64,000 bases of DNA from Acidovorax sp. RAC01 (GCF_001714725.1 NZ_CP016447.1:558001-622000), one strand, 5' to 3'. Numbered from the stretch's first letter, positions 30,984 through 40,839 are shown. Made by a program: numbers and translations. The notes: generated by a model not told the origin, from the sequence alone.

Positions 30984-31963
30984 AGCGTGAGGATGGTGCA
31001 GCCGGTGGTCTTGCGGGCTTCCAGGTCGCGGTGCGCCTGCTGCACGTCGGCCAGCGGATAGCGCTGGTCGATGTGGATCTTGACCTGGCCACTGGCGACC
31101 ACCGCAAACAGGTCGTCGGCCATGGCCTGCGTGCTCTCGCGCGTGGCAATGTGGCTGAACAGCGTCTGGCGCGTGACGTAGATCGAGCCTTTGGCACCCA
31201 GCGAGCCCGGTGCGAACGGCGCCACCGGGCCGGACGCATTGCCAAAGCTGGCCATGAGCCCGAAAGGGCGCAGGCAATCGAGCGACTTGTCCCAGGTGTC
31301 CTTGCCGACCGAGTCGTACACCACCTTCACGCCCTTGCCGCAGGTGATCTCCTTGACGCGGGCGGCGAAATCCTCGGTGCTGTAATTGATGGCATGGGCA
31401 GCGCCATTGGCCAGCGCCAGCTGGCACTTGGCATCACTGCCGGCCGTGCCGATAAGCTGCAGACCCAGCGCCTTGGCCCACTGGCAGGCAATCAGACCCA
31501 CACCCCCGGCGGCGGCGTGAAAGAGCACATGGTCGCCTGGCTGGAGGCCTTCTACCGGCAGCGTCTTCTTGAGCAGGTATTGCGCCGTCAGCCCCTTGAG
31601 CATCATGGCGGCACCGGTCTCGAAACTGATGGCGTCGGGCAGCTTGCACACGCACTTGGCGGGCATCACGCGCACCTCGCAGTAGGCACCGGGTGGCTGG
31701 CTGGCATAGGCTGCGCGATCACCCACGCGCAGGTGCGTCACACCCTCGCCCACCGCCTCGACAATGCCGGCGCCTTCCATGCCGATGCCTGCGGGCATGG
31801 TCAGCGGATAGAGACCCGTGCGGTGGTAAACGTCGATGAAGTTCAGGCCCACCGCATGGTGGCGGATGCGGATCTCGCCCGGGCCAGGCTCGCCCACGGT
31901 GACGTCGGCCAGGAAAAGTTCTTCGGGTCCGCCATGCTGGCGGATCTGTACGGCAAGGCTCAT
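30980..31963 (-). CDS. NADPH:quinone oxidoreductase (zeta-crystallin type)
   Basis: A zinc-independent MDR-family quinone reductase of 327 aa. The N-terminal GroES-like domain is AVGLNFIDVYHRTGLYPL. The Rossmann fold has the AAGGVGLIACQWAKALG nucleotide-binding motif (the AxxGxxG variant of this family), and YDSVGKDTWDKSL follows. It lacks the catalytic-zinc cysteines of alcohol dehydrogenases. It probably reduces quinones or enones with NADPH in the cytoplasm. The start is the ATG at 31963, and the 3' end overlaps the Nudix start by 4 bp. Confidence 0.93.
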   Translation of the reverse strand: MSLAVQIRQHGGPEELFLADVTVGEPGPGEIRIRHHAVGLNFIDVYHRTGLYPLTMPAGIGMEGAGIVEAVGEGVTHLRVGDRAAYASQPPGAYCEVRVMPAKCVCKLPDAISFETGAAMMLKGLTAQYLLKKTLPVEGLQPGDHVLFHAAAGGVGLIACQWAKALGLQLIGTAGSDAKCQLALANGAAHAINYSTEDFAARVKEITCGKGVKVVYDSVGKDTWDKSLDCLRPFGLMASFGNASGPVAPFAPGSLGAKGSIYVTRQTLFSHIATRESTQAMADDLFAVVASGQVKIHIDQRYPLADVQQAHRDLEARKTTGCTILTL

Positions 31964-32245
31964 GAAAAAAGGCTCCAGATGGGTGTGCTGGCCCGGGGCC
32001 GGGCCAGCGGTGGGAACAGACGGCGGCCATCGTGCCATGAATCTGCAAGGCTTGCAGGGGTAGGAGGCTGCTCGACAGAAGGCCATCGGCTGCAACGCGC
32101 GACAAACCGGTCTCGCGCAGCACTACCTCCTGCGCCCAGGGGCCCACCCTGGGCTTGTCGGCAGCACCACGCGATCCTCGGTTTTCGCAGGTTTCGCTTC
32201 GATGGCCTCTGCCGAGCAACCTCCTGGCACCGTTACAGTGCAGGC
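31964..32245. other. Divergent gap, quinone oxidoreductase / EamA
   Basis: 282 bp without a gene. A strong hairpin, GCCCAGGG - 5-nt loop - CCCTGGGC, lies at 32134-32154 without a U-tract. No regulator box was recognised. Confidence 0.5.
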
Positions 32246-33145
32246 ATGACGCAAAGACTGACGCCCGGCACGGCGGCGATGCTGGTGATACCGCCGCTGC
32301 TGTGGGCCGGCAACGCGGTGGTAGGCCGCCTGGTGCATGACCTGATTCCACCCATCACCCTCAATCTCATCCGCTGGATTCTGGCCTTCGGGCTGCTGCT
32401 GCCGCTGGCCCACGGCGTACTGCGCCCGGGCAGCGGCCTGTGGCCCCACTGGCGCCGGTATGCGGTGCTGGGGTTGCTGGGCATTGGCCTTTACAACGCG
32501 CTGCAGTACATGGCGCTGCAGACCTCCACGCCCATCAACGTGACGCTGGTCGGCTCCAGCATGCCCGTGTTCATGCTGGTCGTGGGGGCCCTGTTCTTCG
32601 GTGCGCCGGTCACCCGCCGGCAGCTGCTGGGCGCAGTGCTGTCGGTGTGCGGCGTGCTGCTGGTACTGAGCCGCGGCGAATGGGCACAGCTGCTGGCTTT
32701 CCGGCTGGTACCCGGGGATATCTTCATGCTGCTGGCCACGCTCTCGTGGGCGTTCTACAGCTGGCTGCTGTCGCGCACCACCGAGCCCGCTGCCATCCGC
32801 GGCGACTGGGCCGCCTTCCTGATGGCGCAGATGGTGTTCGGGCTGGCATGGTCCGGCAGCTTTGCGGGTGTCGAATGGGCTGCAGGCCGCACGCACATCG
32901 AATGGGGCTGGCCCCTGGTAGCCGCGCTGGCCTTCATTGCCATAGGCCCGGCCGTTCTGGCCTACCGGTGCTGGGGCGTGGGCGTGCAGCGGGCGGGGCC
33001 TGCCGTGGCCGGCTTTTTCGTGAACCTCACGCCGCTGTTTGCGGGCGTGCTGTCTGCTGCATTCCTGGGCGAGACACCGCGGCTGTTCCACGGCGTGGCG
33101 TTTGCGCTCATCGTGGGCGGCATCGTGGTGTCGTCGCGCCGCTGA
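32246..33145 (+). CDS. EamA/RhaT-family (DMT) transporter
   Basis: A 299-aa drug/metabolite transporter with ten predicted transmembrane helices as two EamA repeats (about 10-140 and 150-290). Typical segments are LLWAGNAVVGRLVHDLIPPI near the N-terminus and PLFAGVLSAAFLGETPRLFH in the last repeat. The substrate is not predictable; relatives export amino acids, nucleosides or metabolites. The ATG was chosen because it places the first helix at the N-terminus. It is convergent with the GGDEF/EAL gene, about 60 bp away. Confidence 0.88.
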   Translation: MTQRLTPGTAAMLVIPPLLWAGNAVVGRLVHDLIPPITLNLIRWILAFGLLLPLAHGVLRPGSGLWPHWRRYAVLGLLGIGLYNALQYMALQTSTPINVTLVGSSMPVFMLVVGALFFGAPVTRRQLLGAVLSVCGVLLVLSRGEWAQLLAFRLVPGDIFMLLATLSWAFYSWLLSRTTEPAAIRGDWAAFLMAQMVFGLAWSGSFAGVEWAAGRTHIEWGWPLVAALAFIAIGPAVLAYRCWGVGVQRAGPAVAGFFVNLTPLFAGVLSAAFLGETPRLFHGVAFALIVGGIVVSSRR

Positions 33146-33204
33146 TCGGAGCACGGCGCGGGGCCAGAGCGCAGCCCATTGCGCCGCACGGTCCCGGCGC
33201 AGTG

Positions 33205-35937
33205 TCAGCCGGGCGAAAAGTCCGAAGGCATGGGAGCGGCCACAGGCACGGTCGCCGGTGCAGGTGTTGGCGCAGGTGTCGGCGCAAAGGCTGCGGTCTG
33301 CAGCATGGTTTCCAGCTCCGCAGCGGGCTGCGGCCGGCCCATCAGGTAGCCCTGGAACAGCTGGCATCCGTAGTCGGCCAGCGTGTCTTTCTGCACCTGG
33401 GTTTCCACGCCTTCGGCGATCACGTCCAGCTCCAGGTTGCGGGCCATGCCGATGATGGTCTGCACGATGACATCGTCGGTGTGGCGCACGCCCAGGTTGC
33501 GCACAAAAGACTGGTCGATCTTGAGCTGATCGAGCGGTAGCCGCGTGAGGTAGGCCAGCGATGAATAGCCGGTGCCAAAGTCATCCAGTGAAAACCGCAC
33601 GCCCTTGGTCTTGAGCAGACCCATCTTGCTGACCGTGTCATCCACGTTGTCGAGCACCAGCGACTCGGTCAGCTCCAGCTTGAGCAGGTGGGCCCGGGCT
33701 CCGGTTTCGCGCAGCACCTCCACCACCCGGGCGACAAAGTCGCGCTGGCGGAACTGGCGCGCACTCACGTTCACGGAGACCTGGACGTGGCGATAGCGCG
33801 GGTCGCTGCTCCAGGCTGCCAGCTGGGCGCAAGCCGTGCGCAGCACCCAGTGGCCGATGGGAACTATCAGCTCGCTCTCCTCAGCCACGCCAATGAAGCC
33901 GCCGGGCGTCAGCAGGCCACGGTCCGGATGGCGCCAGCGGATCAGGGCCTCGGCACCGATGATGCGGCCAGCCAGGTTGAACTGCGGCTGGTAGTGCAGT
34001 TCGAATTGCCGACCCGTGAGCGCCGTTTGCAGGTCGGACTCGAGCCGCGCGCGGGCGCTGATGGCCACCTGCATCTCGGGGTCGAAAAAACACATGCCAT
34101 TGCGGCCCTGCGACTTGACCTGGTACATCGCAATGTCGGCCTCCTTGAGGAGATCGACCGACTGCTGGTGCGAACCGCCCATGAGCGTGACGCCGATGCT
34201 GGGCGTGCTGTGGTGCACGTGGGCGCCCAGCGTGTACGGCAGGTTCAGCCGGCGCAGTATTTTCTCGCCCACCCGCCGGGCGTGCGCCGCGGCTTCGTCG
34301 CGGTGGGTCGAGACCTCGTGCAACATCACCACGAACTCGTCTCCACCCAGACGCGCCACCGTATCTTCGCGGCGCACACAGGCCTTCAGGCGCTCCGCCA
34401 CCTGGCGCAACAGCACGTCACCCACCTCGTGGCCCAGCGTATCGTTGAGCGTCTTGAAATGGTCCAGATCCAGAAACAGCAAAGCACCGTACTGCCCGCT
34501 GCGCACGCTGGCGGTAATGGCATGCTGCATGCGGTCCATCAGGAGGCGCCGGTTGGGCAGGTTCGTCAGCGGGTCGTAGAACGCCAGGTTCTCGATTTCG
34601 GCGTTGGCTTGCCTGAGCGCCGTCACATCATGGTAGGTGATGACCAGGCCACCATCGGGCGTGGGCCGTTCGGTGATCTGGATGGTCCGCCCACTGGGCT
34701 GCACCTGCTCATGCGAATCGCTCTGGTGCATCTGCTGTTTCAGCCGCTCATCCACCCAGCGGGCAAGCGTTTCGGCGTCAGCCCCGGGCAACTGGTGCAC
34801 TGCATCCGCCTCCAGAAGCTGGCGAAACGGCAGGCCTGGCACCAGCAGACTGCGCAGCCACGGGAATATTTCCTCAAACTGGTGGTTCCACTGCACCACA
34901 TCGTGCCTGGCGTCGAGCACCATGAAACCGCTGACCATGGACTGCAGCGCCTGGTCGAGCGTCGCCTTGGATTGCGCGATGGCCACCCGCGCCAAGGACA
35001 GCCGCTCCAGGTACCGCAGGGCCACCCACCCCGCAGCGATGATCATCGCCACGAAAAGCAGCGCCGTGAGCGCAATCGTTTTGCGTTGACCGCGCCAGGC
35101 CTGCAGCGCGTCATCGAGCGGGATGCTCGCCGCAATGCGCAGATCCTGGTACAGGATGGGCCGCGCCACCACCAGGGCCGGCTCGCGGGTCAGGCGGGCA
35201 GGCGCGCGCCACCGCTGTGCAGGCACGGTCAACTCATCCACGGGCGGCGAGAGCATCGAAGGCACGGGGTCTTCGCGTCCGGGCGCGCTCAGCAGCAGCT
35301 GCCCCCCGGCACGCTCGAGCGTGACCTGCAACCCGCGGATCTCCGCTCCCTGGATCATCACCCCGGTGATGGCTGCCACCGGCACTTCGGCAATCGCCAC
35401 GGCCACCGACTGGTCTGCCAGGCGCACCTGCCGTGCAAGGTACAGGACGCGCTCCGAGCTGGCAAAGCTGACCACAGGCGCGCTGATCATCAGCGTGGAA
35501 ATGGGCTGGGCCACCACCTCTTCCAGAAACCCCGCCGGAATCCTGGCGGCCAGCCGGGCGCCCGCAGCGTCGGAAGCCACCAGGCTTTTGCCATCGGCAT
35601 CGAGCAAGGCGACATAGCGCACCGTGAGGTTCTGCAATGCCACACCCCGCAGTCGATGCGCACCCGCCCGCGCATCAATCTGGCCAGGGCGCCTGGCCGA
35701 CAGTTCCAGAAGCTCGTCCATGCCGGCCAGCAGCACGTCCACGCCCAGCAGGGACCGGTTGAGCGCTGCCTCGGCACCGGCCACGAAACGGGCCGCCTGC
35801 GCCTCGCTGTCGGCCAGGGCTACCTCGCGCGCATTCCATGCCAGTGCAGCGGATACGGCAAGCACTGCGGCCACAAAGATCGCAACCCCCGCCGAGACGA
35901 AGGCCCTGATGCGAAAGGGCAAGGACGATGTGGTCAT
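33205..35937 (-). CDS. Membrane sensor GGDEF/EAL protein (cyclic-di-GMP turnover)
   Basis: A 910-aa bifunctional-architecture protein. TM1 (about 10-30) is followed by a periplasmic sensor of about 260 aa (double-Cache-like), TM2 (about 305-325), a PAS-like domain (about 345-440), GGDEF with intact GGDEF at about 531-535, and EAL with EALIRW at about 663. The RxxD inhibitory site upstream of GGDEF is present (RRED). EAL residues DDFGTGYSSL and the KIDQSFV lysine are intact, so both activities look possible. The tail is a Pro/Ala-rich repeat. Its ATG overlaps the stop of a periplasmic binding protein gene (ATGA), suggesting that protein presents a ligand to this sensor. Confidence 0.92.
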   Translation of the reverse strand: MTTSSLPFRIRAFVSAGVAIFVAAVLAVSAALAWNAREVALADSEAQAARFVAGAEAALNRSLLGVDVLLAGMDELLELSARRPGQIDARAGAHRLRGVALQNLTVRYVALLDADGKSLVASDAAGARLAARIPAGFLEEVVAQPISTLMISAPVVSFASSERVLYLARQVRLADQSVAVAIAEVPVAAITGVMIQGAEIRGLQVTLERAGGQLLLSAPGREDPVPSMLSPPVDELTVPAQRWRAPARLTREPALVVARPILYQDLRIAASIPLDDALQAWRGQRKTIALTALLFVAMIIAAGWVALRYLERLSLARVAIAQSKATLDQALQSMVSGFMVLDARHDVVQWNHQFEEIFPWLRSLLVPGLPFRQLLEADAVHQLPGADAETLARWVDERLKQQMHQSDSHEQVQPSGRTIQITERPTPDGGLVITYHDVTALRQANAEIENLAFYDPLTNLPNRRLLMDRMQHAITASVRSGQYGALLFLDLDHFKTLNDTLGHEVGDVLLRQVAERLKACVRREDTVARLGGDEFVVMLHEVSTHRDEAAAHARRVGEKILRRLNLPYTLGAHVHHSTPSIGVTLMGGSHQQSVDLLKEADIAMYQVKSQGRNGMCFFDPEMQVAISARARLESDLQTALTGRQFELHYQPQFNLAGRIIGAEALIRWRHPDRGLLTPGGFIGVAEESELIVPIGHWVLRTACAQLAAWSSDPRYRHVQVSVNVSARQFRQRDFVARVVEVLRETGARAHLLKLELTESLVLDNVDDTVSKMGLLKTKGVRFSLDDFGTGYSSLAYLTRLPLDQLKIDQSFVRNLGVRHTDDVIVQTIIGMARNLELDVIAEGVETQVQKDTLADYGCQLFQGYLMGRPQPAAELETMLQTAAFAPTPAPTPAPATVPVAAPMPSDFSPG

Positions 35938-37070
35938 TTGGGCGGGGTGAGGACCAGCCCGCGTGCCGGACCAATGGTCTGGTTCCAGACCTGGGCGCAA
36001 AGTGCGCCGCAGCGCTCTACCCAGCGCGGCAGGACGGTCGATGCCAGGATCTCCTGTCGCCGGGCCTCATCCTGCGGCGATACGGGAACCACGGTCATGC
36101 TTCCCTTGCGCCCGCCCGTGCAGCTGGACGCACCCCGGTTGCAGGCCATCCCCTGCATGGTTTCGCGCTCGGACTCCTCCCAGATGGCCGACTCCAGCCG
36201 CGGCAACTCCTTGCGCAGCAACGTGCGGAGGTCGGCAGGAAGCGCCTGCCATGCAGCCCGGTTGGCGCCAAACACCGCCAGCCCCCAGGTCACCGGAAGT
36301 GCGTGCACGTGCGTGGTGAGGTTGTGCAGGCCAAGGGTGTTGCCGGACATGGTGCCGGTGATCGCGCACTCGGTGTTCCCGGCGGTCAGGCTGGGCACCA
36401 TCTGGGCGAAGCCGGTCAGCACCGGCACACCGCCGAGCGCTCCCACAAAGTCCGCTTGTGTCGATGACGAAATCCGCGTGCGGCGCCCTGCCAGTTCGGA
36501 CAGCGACTGCAAGGGTTTCTTGCAAAACACAACCTGCGCCGGGTACACATAGATGGCCAGTGCCTCGATGCCATGCTGGTCGCGCAGTGCCTTTTCAAGG
36601 TAGGGGCGGAACGCCGCCAGCGTGGCCTTGAGCGTTGCAATGTCCGGGTTGAGCCCCGCGAGGTCCGGCGCCGTGTACTCGGGGTGCTGGGCAGTGAACG
36701 AGCTCATGAGCGCTGTGCCGAATGGCACCACACCCAGTTGCAAAAGCCGCAGCATTTCCGGGCCGGGCACACCGGCACGGTCAAACGGGACGATCTCTGC
36801 GTCGTAGCGACCGCCACTGAGACGCTCGAGCTCGCGCGTCCAGAACGGTTCCTCCTGGCGGGTGTACTGGCTGATGGCCCCAAGGCCTCCCACGATGCGA
36901 AGTTTGAACGGCCCGGGGGCGGCCGCCGGGCTGGCCGGTGCCGCAGTCGGGGCCAATGGCACGGGCGTTGACGCCGCATGCACACCGGCGGAGGCGATCG
37001 ACAGCAACAGCGCAGCCGCTGGCAAGGCAGCCTGAAGCAGGAGACGCGACGCAGCGAGACGGAAATGCAT
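35934..37070 (-). CDS. TRAP-type (DctP-family) periplasmic solute-binding protein
   Basis: A 378-aa secreted protein with a Sec signal peptide (LLLQAALPAAALLLSIASAG, cleavage near VHA-AS) and a Pro/Ala linker before a DctP-like domain. Recognisable parts are LGAISQYTRQEEPFWTRELE, FGTALMSSFTAQHPEYTAPD, KKPLQSLSELAGRRTR and TGTMSGNTLGLHNLTTHVHA. No TRAP permease genes (dctQ, dctM) are adjacent. Its stop overlaps the start of the GGDEF/EAL gene, so it is probably a ligand-presenting sensory protein rather than a transport component. The ligand is unknown. Confidence 0.85.
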   Translation of the reverse strand: MHFRLAASRLLLQAALPAAALLLSIASAGVHAASTPVPLAPTAAPASPAAAPGPFKLRIVGGLGAISQYTRQEEPFWTRELERLSGGRYDAEIVPFDRAGVPGPEMLRLLQLGVVPFGTALMSSFTAQHPEYTAPDLAGLNPDIATLKATLAAFRPYLEKALRDQHGIEALAIYVYPAQVVFCKKPLQSLSELAGRRTRISSSTQADFVGALGGVPVLTGFAQMVPSLTAGNTECAITGTMSGNTLGLHNLTTHVHALPVTWGLAVFGANRAAWQALPADLRTLLRKELPRLESAIWEESERETMQGMACNRGASSCTGGRKGSMTVVPVSPQDEARRQEILASTVLPRWVERCGALCAQVWNQTIGPARGLVLTPPK

Positions 37071-37261
37071 GGGATAAGCCTACTCGGTAGGGCGAAGGTA
37101 CATAGAACACCTTAGCGCCGCCCATTGTCATCAACTGCGAACGGTATCCGAAGAGACTGTCAGAAAAACACCACTGCGCTCGCCCAGCGTAAGGCCCGCG
37201 AGCGGATGAACGCCCACCACGGCCACGGGCTGCCGCCTCATCAGCCCATCATGCATCTGCT

Positions 37262-38065
37262 TCAGAACGTGCCGGGATAGGCCCCACCGTCCGCCAGGAT
37301 GTTCTGCCCGGTCATGTAACCCGCGTGCACGCTGCACAGGAAGGCGCAGATGGCGCCAAACTCCTGGGCTGTGCCATAGCGCCCGGCAGGAATCTGCGCC
37401 TGCTGAGCCCGCCGCACGTCGTCCACGCCCTTGCCGGCCTTGCTCGCAGCCGCGGCCACGGTGGAGGCCAGGCGGTCGGTGTCAAACTTGCCCGGCAGCA
37501 GGTTGTTGATGGTGACCCCCCGCGCTGCGATCGGGCTGCGCGACGCACCGGCCACGAAACCTGTCAGTCCGCTGCGCGCACCGTTGGACAGGCCCAGGAT
37601 ATCGATCGGCGCCTTCACGGCGCTGGAGGTGATGTTGACAATCCGGCCGAAGCCACGCGCAGCCATCCCGTCCACGGTGGCACGGATCAGTTCGATGGGA
37701 GTGAGCATGTTCGCGTCTACGGCCTTGATCCAGGCATCGCGGTCCCAGTCGCGGAAATCGCCGGTGGGCGGCCCGCCTGCATTGGTCACGACGATGTCAA
37801 AATCACGCCCCGGTCCGCCAGGCGCGGCCAGCACAGCCTCACGCCCGGCGGGCGTGGTGATGTCCGCCGCGACGGCAATCACCACGGCACCTGCTGCAGA
37901 TGCCTCGGCCCCAAGGCGCACGGCCGCATCCTCCAGTGCCTGTGCATTGCGCGCATTGATCACCACGTTGACGCCTTCGCGCACCAATGCCAGCGCGCAT
38001 CCGTAACCCAAACCCTTGCTCGCGCCACACACCAGCGCCCATTTGCCTGCAATACCCAAATCCAT
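37262..38065 (-). CDS. Short-chain dehydrogenase/reductase
   Basis: A 267-aa SDR. The NAD(P)-binding motif is CGASKGLGYG (TGxxxGxG variant), with NAGG near residue 97 and the catalytic Ser in NITSSAVKAPID. At the usual YxxxK position the sequence reads LGLSNGARSGLTGF, so the Tyr and Lys appear replaced by Asn/Gly/Arg. This is common in one SDR subgroup labelled 3-oxoacyl-ACP-reductase-like, and catalysis may differ. The start is the second of two close ATGs (38065), 6 nt after GGAG. Confidence 0.85.
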   Translation of the reverse strand: MDLGIAGKWALVCGASKGLGYGCALALVREGVNVVINARNAQALEDAAVRLGAEASAAGAVVIAVAADITTPAGREAVLAAPGGPGRDFDIVVTNAGGPPTGDFRDWDRDAWIKAVDANMLTPIELIRATVDGMAARGFGRIVNITSSAVKAPIDILGLSNGARSGLTGFVAGASRSPIAARGVTINNLLPGKFDTDRLASTVAAAASKAGKGVDDVRRAQQAQIPAGRYGTAQEFGAICAFLCSVHAGYMTGQNILADGGAYPGTF

Positions 38066-38192
38066 ATCCATCTCCGGTTGTGTTGCTGCCGGTGGCAGCG
38101 CGCCGAAATCATAAGGGCGTGGTCTGCCATGCAGATGGGTGGCACGCGGCGGCACTGCCGCTGGCAGGGTTCAGGGGCGCAGCAGCTTCTGC

Positions 38193-39122
38193 TCAGCCGC
38201 CCGGGCGTCGCGCCATGCGGGTAAACACGAAAATGCCGGTGATGACCAGCGCCGTGCCGGCCGCAACCCACACGGTAAAGGGCTCCCCCAGAATCCAGAT
38301 CCCCATGAGGATGGTGGACAAGGGGCCCACCATGCCGGTCTGCGCGGCCATGCCCGCGCCAATACGCTCAATGGCCATCATCACCATCAGCACCGGCGCC
38401 GCCGTGCACAGCGTGGCGTTCAGCACCGACAGCCAGAGGACCTCGGGCGCCACCACCGCGGCACTGAAGGGGCGCAGCACCACGAACTGCAGCAGGCACA
38501 GCAGGCAGGCCACAGTGGTGGCCAGCCCCACCAGGCGCAGCGAGCCCAGCCGCTGCACCATTTCGCCGCTGTAGACGAGGTAGATGGCGTAGCTGACCGC
38601 GCTCAGGAACACCAGAAGCGTGCCCAGCGCGGCGTTCGTGCCCTGCAGGTTGGCCTCATGCCCGAAAACCAGCAGTACGCCGCAGTAGCTCACCAGCATC
38701 CCCACCGCCTGGCCCCAGCGGATGCCGCGTCCGTACAGGGCCCAGCCAAGCAGCACGACCAGCGTCGGGTTGAGATAAAGGATGAGTCGCTCCAGGCTGG
38801 CGCTGATGTAGGCCAGGCCGGCAAAGTCCAGAAAGCTGGCCAGGTAGTAGCCGGTGAGCCCCAGCCCGAGCACGCCCAGCCAGTCCTTGCGCGACAGCGG
38901 TGGCTTGCCCCGGCTGGCCCACCAGGCCATGACGGCGAAGATGGGCAGCGCAAACAGCATGCGGTACATGATCAGGGTGACCGCATCCACGCCGTAGCGG
39001 TAGGCCAGCTTGACGATGATGGCCTTGCCGCTGAAGGCGATGGAGCCGAACAGAGCCAGCAGCAACCCGGTCGCCACACTTTTTCTAGCTATCTGGGCAT
39101 TTTTTACTTGGGCTAGGGACAA
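38193..39122 (-). CDS. EamA-family (DMT) transporter
   Basis: A 309-aa transporter with ten predicted transmembrane helices and two EamA repeats (about 18-150 and 165-300). Typical segments are FGSIAFSGKAIIVKLAYRYG and PLSTILMGIWILGEPFTVWV. The only start in range is a TTG at 39122 with a GGAA upstream; a GTG about 15 codons later is an alternative, so the N-terminus is uncertain. The substrate is unknown. Confidence 0.83.
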   Translation of the reverse strand: MSLAQVKNAQIARKSVATGLLLALFGSIAFSGKAIIVKLAYRYGVDAVTLIMYRMLFALPIFAVMAWWASRGKPPLSRKDWLGVLGLGLTGYYLASFLDFAGLAYISASLERLILYLNPTLVVLLGWALYGRGIRWGQAVGMLVSYCGVLLVFGHEANLQGTNAALGTLLVFLSAVSYAIYLVYSGEMVQRLGSLRLVGLATTVACLLCLLQFVVLRPFSAAVVAPEVLWLSVLNATLCTAAPVLMVMMAIERIGAGMAAQTGMVGPLSTILMGIWILGEPFTVWVAAGTALVITGIFVFTRMARRPGG

Positions 39123-39409
39123 TTTTCACATTCCTGGGAGCAGTACATGTCCTGCAGATGACGGTGCCGCACCACAGCGACCGCGCGCCCGCCGGGGCGC
39201 CTGCCGCAAGCGGATCACCAGACCCGGCTGAAGGGCAGGCACACACAGGGCACATCGCGGGACTGCGGTCGCACATGCATGACCAAGCCCCTAGTGTGTC
39301 ACCCCGGCCGTCCGCCTGCCGTAGAGGCTGTGCTGGGGAGGCACCGCCATCGGCGACGGCTGGGCCAAAGCGCTTCAGAACCTGGCGCGCCCCTTGGCGG
39401 GGCGTGGCC
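39123..39409. other. Gap upstream of EamA, downstream of DUF3422
   Basis: 287 bp without a convincing gene. The AT-rich patch spanning 39078-39112 (in the start of the EamA gene) weakly resembles the dispersed mini-element. No terminator with a U-tract was seen. Confidence 0.4.
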
Positions 39410-40711
39410 TCACTCCGAATGCTTGCGGAACACCCGGTGGTGCAGCCGGCGCAACGACCACCACACCCCACCCGCCACCAGGGGTATGGCAACAGCCGCC
39501 GTCGTTTCGGGCGAAAAGGGCCAGCCCAGTGGCTTGGCACCCTTGGCCAGGTAGCTGACCAGGCCAACGATGTAGTACGTGATGGCTGCCACCGACAGAC
39601 CTTCCACCGTGGACTGCATCTTGAGCTGCAGGTCCTGCCGGTGGTTCATGGTGGTCAGCAGGGCCTGGCTGCTTTGCTGTTGCTCGATCTCCACCCGAGT
39701 GCGCAACAGGTTGCTCATGCGCGAAACCCGCTGCGACAGCGCATCCTGCCGCCGCGTTGCCCACTCGCAGGTGCTGCGCGCAGGCGTCAGGCGGCGGTCC
39801 ATGAACTCGCGGATCGTCTGCATGCCTGCAAGGCGCGACTCGGCGATGTCCTCAATGCGCTTGTCGAGCAACTCGAAGTAGGCGCTGCTGGCCGAAAAGC
39901 GTGAATGCGTGGCTGCGTACTGGCTTTCCACCTGCCCGGCCAGCCGCGTGAGCCGGTCCAGCAGGGCGGGTTCGGCGTCGCGGTTGGCCGTGCGAATGGC
40001 GTTGGCCAGTTCGGCCAGTTCACGCTCGGCGAAGGCCAGCACGCTGGCCGCCTCGCGGGCCGCGGGCAGACCCAGCAGGGCAGCCATGCGGTAGGTTTCA
40101 ATTTCCAGCAGCCGCTGCACCAGCCGGCCCAGACGGCGGGGCGCCATGCCCCCAGCGAGCAGCACCATGCGCGAAAAGCCATCGGGGTGGATGGCAAAGT
40201 CGGTGTAGACCTCACCATGGCCATCGGCCACGGTGGATGCTACCAGCGTGTCTTCATGCAGCACATGCTTGACCAGTGAACCCGAGCCAAAAGACTGGGT
40301 GGGCAGCACCCACAGGTTCAGGCTGCACAGGCACTGCCCCGGCAGCGCGACCAACCAGTCGCGCGGCACGGCCTCGCTCGCGCTGACCGGCTCGCGCTCG
40401 CCAAAGGCTTCTACGGTAGCGGGCACCATGAAGGTCCAGGAAACAAACTCGGTGTGCATCTCCCAGCGCAGGCGAAAGGCCCCCAGATCCATGCGCAGAT
40501 GGGTGGTCTGGGCATCCGGCAGTGCCAGATGGTGGTCACGCAGCAGTGCAGCGACATGGGCGCGACTGGCCTCTCGCCCAGCGGCATCGGCCAGCATCAC
40601 GATGTGGGCAATGGCCAGCGGAGCCGTCATCGCCTCGGGCGGACGTGCGTGGATTTCGTTGTGCAGCATGGCCCGGTGGGGATGCTGCGCGGGATGGAAT
40701 GGAGTGGACAT
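39410..40711 (-). CDS. DUF3422 family membrane protein
   Basis: A 433-aa protein of unknown function conserved in beta- and alphaproteobacteria. The diagnostic N-terminus is LHNEIHARPPEAMTAPLAIA. A long soluble helical region (about 200-360) follows, then two C-terminal transmembrane helices (about 375-392 and 405-422), a topology reminiscent of CorA-like proteins. AGAGGT precedes the ATG. Confidence 0.9.
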   Translation of the reverse strand: MSTPFHPAQHPHRAMLHNEIHARPPEAMTAPLAIAHIVMLADAAGREASRAHVAALLRDHHLALPDAQTTHLRMDLGAFRLRWEMHTEFVSWTFMVPATVEAFGEREPVSASEAVPRDWLVALPGQCLCSLNLWVLPTQSFGSGSLVKHVLHEDTLVASTVADGHGEVYTDFAIHPDGFSRMVLLAGGMAPRRLGRLVQRLLEIETYRMAALLGLPAAREAASVLAFAERELAELANAIRTANRDAEPALLDRLTRLAGQVESQYAATHSRFSASSAYFELLDKRIEDIAESRLAGMQTIREFMDRRLTPARSTCEWATRRQDALSQRVSRMSNLLRTRVEIEQQQSSQALLTTMNHRQDLQLKMQSTVEGLSVAAITYYIVGLVSYLAKGAKPLGWPFSPETTAAVAIPLVAGGVWWSLRRLHHRVFRKHSE

Positions 40712-40770
40712 GCGGACCTCTGCCCGCGATTGTGTACTGGCAGGTACTGCAGTCTGTCGAGAGGCCTACC

Positions 40771-40798
40771 CAAAAAACAACGGCACCCGAAGGTGCCG
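40771..40798 (-). terminator. Rho-independent terminator of tctBA
   Basis: The minus strand has CGGCACC-TTCG-GGTGCCG followed by TTGTTTTTTG, a stable UUCG-type tetraloop with a U-tract, 42 bp after the tctA stop. Confidence 0.92.
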
Positions 40799-40839
40799 CT
40801 GAAATGATGCCAGGCCGGAAGGGTCCGGCGTGGTGTCGC

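Noticed and set aside
32134..32154. Strong hairpin between the divergent quinone oxidoreductase and EamA genes as a terminator
   Set aside because: No U-tract, and it is placed upstream of both genes, so termination is unlikely.
33688..36552. 954-codon frame opposite the GGDEF/EAL and binding-protein genes
   Set aside because: Shadow; the opposite strand has complete domain signatures.
39078..39112. Twelfth possible mini-element copy at the start of the EamA gene
   Set aside because: Only a TAGCTA core and an A/T run match; too weak to include with the 11 copies.
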